From: Cytospora piceicola
Taxonomy: Eukaryota > Ascomycota > Sordariomycetes > Diaporthales > Cytosporaceae
Reading direction: 5' to 3'
Length of the DNA: 64,000 bases
NCBI GenBank assembly: GCA_023375675.1
Contig: JALQBC010000002.1
Span: forward strand, 930,001 to 994,000
Under the pieces are notes generated by a model. That model did not search any database and had not been told where the DNA came from. It worked only from the letters and a program-made list of their open reading frames with translations. Position 1 is the stretch's first letter; each line of letters opens with the position of its first letter. Of this stretch, positions 55,696 to 64,000 are shown piece after piece. The translations under genes and the position numbers were made by a program.

Positions 55696-58600
55696 GTTGA
55701 ACTCTTTGGGGCGAGCAAGCGGACGTGATGGTGCTGTCGAAGTCAGTATGTTAAGGGTCTTGGGGATTTGCAGGACCGGCTGAACGCTACCAGTTGAGGA
55801 ACAGTTCTTGAAGAAGACTCACTTTTTTTGATGTCTCGACTTGTGCCAGACCAGGACCTTTGAGAAGGGGGTTGGTAACTTTATTATGGATGTCTTCACT
55901 TGTAATTGTTTTGGGGGCGGTTTGATTGGGGAGACGGGCTTGAAGACTCCCTTCAGATGTTCACGATCGCACCGAGCGACCTTCGCCTCTTTATACCAGT
56001 CGGTGTCATTTTCGTATATCTTCGTTTTTCTTCAGCGATACATTGACATGCAAGCCCAACACATGGCGAGTTTTGAAGCAAACTCGAGATCCACTTCACC
56101 GCAGAACATTTCCTGCATGATGTATGCACCTCGCAGTGGTTTGACATCGAAGCATCTGCTTTCGCACACAAGCAGTTCGATGGATGGACAGAGCTGCATT
56201 CGACTCGTCACTTGTCACCTGTTTACTCTATCTTGGCTACTTACATTGTTGTGGATCTAAATTCATGTCGGCAAGGGCTGATTCTATCGCCAGCTTCCCC
56301 ATGGGGGGTGGTCTGCCCCGGGCGAGAGCGGCGGCGGCAACAACATCTTGTTAGTCTCATTATCGAAACGGTCACACTTGCATCACCGCAGTGTTCCTTA
56401 TCATCCTGCGACGGTGTGAATATCGCAGAGTATCCTAGACAGTGAAATTCGACACCATGACCAGTTTCATTACTGTCTCCGCACACGGTTGCACTACTCT
56501 CTTCGATGCTACGATTGCGGATCCACGAAGCACCATCAATAGCAAGGTCGTATACTTTTTGCAGAACGGCCATCTTCTGATTAGCACCAGGTAGGCCGCT
56601 GTCGCATTCACATATGCAGACACCACCGCCACATTGGTTGTGGTAAGGATTATGCAAGCTAGCGAGCGAGCAAGCAAACAAATTTCTGGCACTGTGGGCG
56701 CTGAGGTTTGCTTGTCGATGCTTTTTCTGGTTTCCTTCGACTCATCCCACCACACGTGGCTCTGTAATTGGTACCTGATACAGGCTGTCTACGCTCCGCC
56801 TCGGGTTCAACGATAGCCATTGTTGAAGAGGTTTGGATACGGGATGTGCAATCCTCGCCTATCGCGATCGGACTCCCATGGTGCAGATCCGGATCGTGAT
56901 TCCGCGACTTATGTCGGTGCAGCTTTCCGCACCAACACTTAAGTACTTAGGTAACTGGAAAAGGCAGGCTGCAGACGCAAGTAATCCAGACCGCGGATCA
57001 TTGACTCAGGAACCGGGCTCCTGGAGTCCGAATCGCTGGTTCTGGGCCTCGTCTGCCATGCGAAGGAGGGCTCTCGTCGGAAGCCTGACTTGTAGGAAGC
57101 GCCTTTGTGAACACTTCCAGGAAACTGATTCCCATGCCAGGTCAGAGAAGATCACGAGGTCATATAGCCTACCCTTGCAGGAGTTAAGAGACTGGTTTTG
57201 GTGTCATTGGCGTCCGAGGATGGCTGGATGGCAAACAATCTCCCCACGGCCGCTCCGACCGCCTCTCTGATCGCGACTCATCATTGACCAGTCGTGGTTC
57301 TGTCGAAAGATGCCACGTTGTTCAAGGACCCACACCACAAATGGCCGTCCTCAGAGGTGTGTCTGATCAATAGGTTGGACTGCATGATGTCCCGCCACTT
57401 GGCTGATAGGGTCGCGGAAGGGGTATCCTGCGTCATCCTCGTACAGTAACGCAACTCTACCTCCTGAAATCTCCTGGCGAGGTGGCCACATGCACGCTCG
57501 CCAACGCTGAATCCTGATGCGACGATCGTATGCCGCGAATGAGCCGTTGATGGCGTTTCAACGTTGCTTGCGCATGGTACTCCTTGATTTGCTATCACAA
57601 ATTCATTCCACAGACTCCATCGTCATTGCCAGCTTACAGCCAAGGTGTGACGTTTGGAATCGAGTCTTGATCGACTGCCCAGAAGCAACCTGGCGTGGCG
57701 TACAATGATAACCGTCATCCAGCAAAGGAGTCTCTACCACAGTATAGCATGTGGTCTCTCGGCTGTAAGTATGATCGTCGTGATTGTGGGCCGAAGCTTG
57801 CCTTGATCCGCGGTGAGGTCCTAACCGCGGCAGCGCGGGCTATGGTCATCTCTTTCGAACTCGAGGTTTTCTTCTGCTGGCGGATCTGCGTGCACTTAAT
57901 CAGGCTTCTTTTGCTGCTGAAGTCTGCAAATCGCCCCATGCGGAGGCCGTGGAAATCAAGGGTAACCCCTTTCCGACTTGAAGCTGACGTTGACTCTTGA
58001 ATTCTGTTTCTGGGATGACGACGAGCTACCGCATTGCAGAAGGTCGAGTGTCGATACTGAGGACGGTGGCCATCATGAAGAAGGCGTTTAATATTCTGGA
58101 GCAATTGTGACCATCTTACCATGAGTTGAAGAACAAGGAAGTCATGATTTTTGGCACGTGATTTCCGGCGGCATTGTTGCATCGCCCCTTCCCTTAATTC
58201 TTGACCGAGCCTGGGTTGCCAAGGCACGACGGTTGCCTAACGAGAGCAGTTGACCGCCCGCTACCGCCTGCCGCCGTGCACTTCAGCGCTGTCTTATTGG
58301 CTTACAGGTGCCTCTTCACCGAAAAACCCCCCTAAACGATTTCGAAAGTGAGGCGAACAAGCGAGGGGCTTGGTTTTGGTTGCCTTACTCTGGCCTCATA
58401 ACCAGCACCGTTACCGTCATCGTCCCTTTTGCCTCCAAGAAAATCCATCTTTCTCTCGACTTAGCACTCATCTTACCTCTATTCACCGCTTTTCGAGGAT
58501 GGAATTTACAACGCAGCCTTTTATTTCATGATTGCCGACGGATACCTGGCCTATCGAATTCTACGCATTTCGTTTTCGTGATGAGACGGATGCAACTACA

Positions 58601-59120
58601 CGATTAATTCGGGACATGATCACCGAGATAGCAGGGCCAGCCCGCGATACTCATCAGTGTAGAGAAATGTGTGCTCCTCGGCCATTCTTCTAGCAACTGC
58701 TCTTTTGCTGCAAGTTCCTCCCTCGTCCACTGTCCGCTTGGTTCGCCTTCAAGCCGCTCAGTCTCTCAAGACCTCAACCTGTTTTTCCCACTGAATCTGC
58801 CTTGCTTGTGTGCCTGATCCATCTTCCAATCATCCCGCAACATCTGTCGACTAGTCTCATAAGCAGTTGGGTATTCGTGAGAGGGCTTCCCTCATTTGCA
58901 ACACACTCAACTGATGTGCCTGGTGTTCTATCCGTGATTCACCCAACGATTTGCGGCCCAACGCCTGCGTCTTGCGAACCATCTGGACTTGCCTTTGCTC
59001 TTTTTGCTTAGGGATATTCCCAATATCCCAAGTTCTAGAGACGTAGGATCTGTCTCGTACGTCCCCTGCGAATCTGCAACCCAGGATAATAACAAGAGCG
59101 GGAACTGATTCGCCTCCAGC
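55696..59120. other. Intergenic region, leader of the C2H2 regulator on the right
   Basis: 3.4 kb. A minus-strand frame around 56680-56400 is Cys-containing (GGGVCICECDSG) but lacks a usable start and a linked exon, so I do not call it. Other frames are short or GTG-started. The last 700 bases or so (58400-59120) are pyrimidine-rich with several ATGs, as expected for a long regulated leader of the zinc-finger gene. Confidence 0.5.
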
Positions 59121-62112
59121 ATGATGGGGCCATCTACTCAGTTTGCCATCCCGGATTTACGCTCTGCTTCGGTATGCCACCACTGTCCTCTTGTTGTTGC
59201 CTTTCATGTTTTCTAATTGTTTCGCCGTGTAGGCATTCAACCCCTCTAGTCGTACCTTACAATATCAAGGGTCTCCGGCTCATGGCAGCATGCATGGTCG
59301 ACCACGTCCTCTTGAACCCGACTTGAATAGCTTGCCAGCCCATAGCTCGAGTCATATTGACTCTCTTGGTGATGCTTCCATCAATCGGACTTCACATCCA
59401 ACTCAGGACTTCGGCCGACCTCTGGCACGCAACCCTCTCGAAGACTGGTACAGCTCCCATGAGAAGCCATGGGATCCCATTCAAGGGAGGAATCCACCGC
59501 CCCTGCGGGCTGGAGACCTGCGGGGGAACAGATTGAACTATTCTTCCAAATTGCCTACCTTTTCCGTCTACCGAGAAAGCAACGTGCCATCCGAATGCGA
59601 ATCAACTGGCACTGACATGCTCCCATCGGATTCCGGTTACGAAAGCAGGACTACTAGACAAAGTGTGGTGAATGGTTCAAGCTACGGAGATTGTGATCGG
59701 ACCGGGGAAACAGGAAGCATCTCCAGCCATTTAGCGGACTTCCAGTTCGATCGTCCTATCCTACCTTCGGAGTCTTGGAGACCACATGGATCCGGCCATG
59801 TCACTGCAGTGTCCACCAATATAGACAGCAGTAAACTGGTGTGCCCGCATTGCAACAGAAATGTCAAGACGAGATCGGAATTGAAGTATGATCCCCTCAA
59901 ACCAGCTACTTGAGCCTTGCTAAGAGCCAACTCAAGGAAGCACAAACAGAAACACGAGAAGCCTTACCACTGCCACGTCCCCAACTGCACCCGCACCGAA
60001 GGGTTCGGTACACCGAACGATGTTGAACGACACAAGAGAAGTTGCCACCCTGGACAGATTCCCAATGGCAAATATTACATATGTACTATCCAAGACTGCC
60101 GTAGTAAGGGTAAAAAATGGCCCCGGGCCGATAACTTCCGGTCACACCTGAGGAGGCTTCATGGGCTACAGACTGGGGATGATGATCTTGGGCCTTATAT
60201 ATACAAGTGAGCTGCGAAATCATCCCTTGCGGCGCAACGACAAGATAGTTGACATTACCTAGGGAGCCCCCGCTAGCCGGTCCCGATTTTGCGAGTCTGG
60301 GGGCATCTGTTGGAGCTGGCCTCATCCCAATGGACATCGCTCAGCATGGTGATCCGCTGAACCCCAGTAGCTGGCCATTCCTCGATCCAAGGACTGGTTT
60401 ACAAGCAATTCAGGCACAATCCTCTAGACATGCCGGCACGACGAACTACATTGGGCATCACATGGATTTCCAACAGAATGCAACCATCGCCCAACAACAG
60501 CTCCAAATCTTGTCACCCAACGGTACAGAACAAATCCCGGGTACCGTTATGCAAATAACTCCGGCAAATTTGGGAACAGAGAACGTGTCAGCTCATCTTG
60601 TGGAGCTACACGCAGGACCACAAAGTAATCAAGCCCCGCCGGAGACCACTGAGGTCGGTTCTGATGAAGACTTCATTGAAGCGGATTACCTAAATGATGA
60701 CTCTGCGTCTGAGCGTGACGCATCCGAGGATGAGGGACATGATGAGACGCAGCCTGTTGAAATAGAGTTGTCAAATGTGGAGGAACCCCATCCAGGTGCT
60801 GACAGCCCTGTGCTTCTGGTACACGACGATTGCGAAATGACTTCCAGCGAACCGGAGGACAGAAACGCTCCGGTCAATGCCATTGTGCTGGATGATTGCA
60901 CTTCTCCAAATCCCGCTTCTTTGGACACACCATCATCCAGTACTGGTGACCAGAGAACATCTGATGGCGCAGTAGTCACAGCGCAAACTGTCCACGCAAC
61001 AGAGCCAAAGTCATCTCTTGATGGTCTAGATATCGTCAATGACAAGAGCAAAGTCTCTGATCTTATCAAGGCACTGGAGGACAAGGGAGCTCTGGCAGAG
61101 TTTCTCCAGGAGCTTGGCTATCAAAAGTTGAGAGAAGTGGACATCAGGGCTATTGTAACACCTTCAGTTCGAGGCGTGGCCAGTGAAAATGGTCAGGTAA
61201 CTTGCAACGTGCCAGAATGTGGAAAGGTGTTTCCCAGACCGTGCGAGCTCAAGTAAGTGAAACTCCATATATGGTGCATCATTTCCAAAACAAGCTACTA
61301 ATGTTGGATACAGGAAACATCAGAAGCGCCATGAGAAGCCGTACGGTTGCACATTTTCCAAATGCTCCAAAAGATTCGGCAGCAAGAATGACTGGAAGCG
61401 ACACGAGAACAGTCAACACCATCAACTCGAATTGTGGAAGTGTAAGGAGCAGAGCAAAACTGATCCCAATGAGTTGTGTGGTAGGGCCTGTCACCGGCGG
61501 GAACAGTTCAAGCTCCACCTGTCGAGAGACCATAACATCGGCGACCAAGCTACGGTCGACCTCAGACTGGATAGCTGCAGGGTCGGCCGCAACTGTGAAA
61601 CTCGGTTTTGGTGCGGTTTTTGCAAGGAGATTGTCGAGATCCGCGAGGGTGGATTGAAGGCCTGGACCGAACGTTTCAATCACATCGACGACCACTTCTC
61701 CGGTCGTAACTCTGCGAAAAGGAGTATCTCGGAATGGAAGAGCTGCGATCCTGATTCACCAGATATCGACCTGAATTTTCATGGATCGATTGATGAAAGT
61801 CGCGGTGGATCGTCTTCGGGTCCATCGCCTGAGGCTGAAACTGGCCGTAAGAGAGGTACGGATGCAGTGGCACGGGATCCAAGACCGCGAAAACGAAATC
61901 GGATCACGGAAACGATGTGGATTTGTGTAAGCTTCCTCTTGCTTTCATCATCTTTGAGTTGTTACTGACTCTGGGCCTAGTGCAACTGCTTCAATGCATC
62001 ACTCACGAGCACAAGCACAAACTGCTGCATGGACGAATGCGGTCACTTGAGATGCGAGCATTGCAATGTCGAAAGGGTCCCCCGAGAACGAATTGGTCTA
62101 GGACAGGAGTAA
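59121..62112 (+). CDS. Large C2H2 zinc-finger transcription factor
   Basis: Six exons: 59121-59171, 59233-59885, 59937-60206, 60263-61252, 61314-61926 and 61981-62112. The total is 2709 nt, or 902 residues, in frame. Two finger clusters flank a long acidic region. Cluster one (about 210-320) has a regular finger (CPHCNRN, HKQKH), a finger with a five-residue Cys spacing (CHVPNC, HKRSCH) and a third (CTIQDC, HLRRLH). The middle (about 325-640) is acidic and Ser/Gln-rich, a likely activation region, ending in a coiled LIKALEDKGALAEFLQELGY motif. Cluster two has CNVPECGKVF-HQKRH, CTFSKCSKRF-HENSQH, and a longer CKEQ finger with HLSRDH. It is followed by a CGFC-x-WTERFNHIDDHF module and a Cys-rich end (CCMDEC, CEHC). 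Several exon junctions fall inside finger codons. The targets are unknown. Confidence 0.9.
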
Positions 62113-64000
62113 TGGTGCATTTCTTGTGGGCATGTTCAGCCACTCAGCCCAGAAAGAGATATACAATCTCTTTCACGGACCATTTCGTGTATTCGACGAT
62201 TTCTTCTGTCTGAATTCCTGGCTTTATGTGCGGGAAGTATTGACGGAGACCGTGGGTTCAATACGACCACAATGTCCACAAGCACCATATTACGAAGCAG
62301 ACGCCGCTTTTGTTTAACAATGTGTTTGACTACTTCATTTCCCGAAGCTGTATGAATGGCCTGCACCGAGAAGAGAATTTCTACCAACTGATTAGAAGCT
62401 GGCAGACATGAAGGGGGCGCATGGTAACTGCGTGGTTTGAGCGCTGCAGTCTAACCCATAAGGGCTGACCAGAATGACATTGTCTTACGAACAAGGCGAA
62501 TGGTTGCCTTATAAGGCAATCACAGAAACGCTGCGAACCGCCGCCAGTGCGACCGAGGCTTGCCTGGTAGTGACTGCCTCAATGCGGTTAGTCGGTTGCC
62601 TTCTTTTGCAACATGTTGCAGGTTTGGTGAAGGCTGACAGGCGATCTCTACCAGAACTCTGTAGCGCAATGTTTTGCGCTTCAACGGGTTTATTGGACCA
62701 TCGTGTCGTCTTAGTATGCCTTGCCGTCACCGAGCTCAACCCACATAGGCTGAAAGCGCTTGCGGTTGTCTGCCCACGACCATGCCCTCCTCAGGCGCCC
62801 TCCATCCATCTGTTGATTGGAAGTTCTACAATCTCTGGAACTGAGGACAACAGCCACCGTCTGATTCGACTCTTCAGCTAACGTTACATCGGCCTAACGG
62901 AGAGTGATTGCCGGCAGCCACTTCGTACTTGGCCTTCAGCTCTTGCCACGAAGGATCTCGGGGGCCAAAAACATAGAAAAGCAACATCTGAACCCGTGGA
63001 AGGGGCCATCGCCGATGTTACTATGCGGCTCAAAAGTCAAGACATAATTGCTGGGTTGGCAGGGTTGGAGTCGCGCGTAATCTCTCAGCGGTCAGTTGGC
63101 ATGTGCTGTGCCACTTATTACAACGCTCCCAGAGACGATCCCACTTCGCCAGCTGCGAGCGCCTCTAATCTCTTTTCTGAGTGGCCTGACCCCCTCACTG
63201 AGGGGGGAACTCCCATTCTGGTCGGGCGTAGACCCCCCTGTCGCTCCTGTTTCCAGCTTAGACTCGTGGCCCATTCGGGTGGCCTCACCGTGCCACCACA
63301 CCTGCAAAGGAAAAAAATAAATCTGACGGCGGTAAATAAGCTACAAGATACCGTTCCAGAGATTCAAGACATATGTCAGGATCATCGCTGCCAACGGCTC
63401 GATATGTCTTGGCATTCTCTCGGGCACTAAGGCGCACGAGGCGCGCGAGCAAATGGGGAGTCTTCCAGCCTGCCAGTCTGCCCACGTCGTGGAGGTTGCC
63501 TTTGGTTGCCTTGTTTCAGTGCCCGGACTGGAGTTCCTGATCCCTCGTTTTCATCAAGTCATGAAGAGGCTATATGTCATGTTGGGACGATGCCGCTCTG
63601 TGGAATTGGCCTGACCTTGCCCTGATCCCGGAAACTCGAATAACAAAAACCCTTCTATCTATCTCGCTGGCTGCGTAATTTCAAATTTCAATGACACTTT
63701 CGCTCTTCTTCGAAGATAGCAGGAACAGGAGCTCCACAGAAGAGCCGCAAGCTGAAGCCTGGGGTGGCATCATGTCATTTATTTTCCGCCAGTCTATTGC
63801 TTTTGGGGGTGGGGTCACCGCGGCTGACGGTTCGCGGACTGCAACAGGAGAGGGGGAGGATCTGACATGTCAGCTTGTGGCTCTTTGGGTGTAGTCGGGT
63901 AGAGGAGACGATGATGCCCTGGAAAGAGGCGCAGGACCTTTGTTTGTCCACTTTCCCAAGGTGCTTACCACATTAGTGCCGTCAGTCGGCCATGACACCA
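62113..64000. other. Intergenic to window end, no gene seen
   Basis: Frames at 62474-62881 and 62996-63430 have no domains or splice partners. The window ends in noncoding-looking DNA; a 67-codon frame at 63691-63894 is not convincing. Confidence 0.5.

Noticed and set aside
56241..56681. Cys-containing minus-strand frame, effector-like
   Set aside because: No ATG before the Cys-rich part, upstream in-frame stop, and no convincing signal-peptide exon.
57715..58227. 170-codon minus-strand frame
   Set aside because: GTG start, Arg/Ser-rich noise, no domain; overlaps the likely leader region.

Overview
The window is nuclear DNA of a filamentous ascomycete, most likely a Sordariomycete. The evidence is short phase-consistent introns (mostly 54-135 nt) with GTRNGT donors, CTRAY branch sites and YAG acceptors; fungus-specific protein families (PNGase A, an Mhp1-like LRR protein, an irregular C2H2 regulator, a small Cys-rich CHFARNDP protein); and intergenic DNA sprinkled with TACCTAGGTA-type palindromes. 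I find 18 protein genes that look intact and one clear pseudogene. There is no bacterial-type operon, CRISPR array, rRNA or convincing tRNA. Most genes are split, and I rebuilt the exon structures by hand. Each model closes in frame.

Layout. 1-17.6 kb: a MARVEL-type membrane protein, a PNGase A-type amidase, a Gln-rich protein of unknown role, a FAM210/DUF1279 mitochondrial protein and a phytanoyl-CoA dioxygenase-like oxygenase, all on the minus strand and separated by repeat-rich spacers. 17.6-31.2 kb is a dense housekeeping block: an Hrp1-type RNA-binding protein (minus) divergent from a Gyp1-type Rab GAP (plus), a NASP/Hif1-type histone chaperone and a large Mhp1-like LRR protein. 33.5-39.3 kb: ribosomal protein L5 (minus), a HAD-like hydrolase (plus), a class I methyltransferase and an O-methyltransferase (both minus).

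39.3-51.5 kb is gene-poor and more variable. It holds a broken MFS transporter next to an AT-rich insertion-like patch, a small bZIP regulator at 45.3-46.1 kb, and long stretches without a supportable gene. The HAD hydrolase, two methyltransferases, MFS remnant and bZIP lie within about 11 kb and resemble a small or decayed secondary-metabolite locus without a backbone enzyme. 51.5-64 kb: an Mgr3-like mitochondrial TPR protein divergent from a cytochrome b5-like (MAPR family) heme protein, a 78-residue Cys-rich protein, and a 902-residue C2H2 regulator in six exons.

The most unusual observations are the 1.4-kb second intron of the hrp1-like gene, which stays open in the frame of the downstream RRM exons for over 300 codons; a seven-run G-quadruplex motif in the promoter between hrp1 and gyp1; the L5 gene whose first coding exon is only the ATG; and the decayed transporter inside the methyltransferase/bZIP neighbourhood. 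All functional names come from reading motifs; no database search was run.
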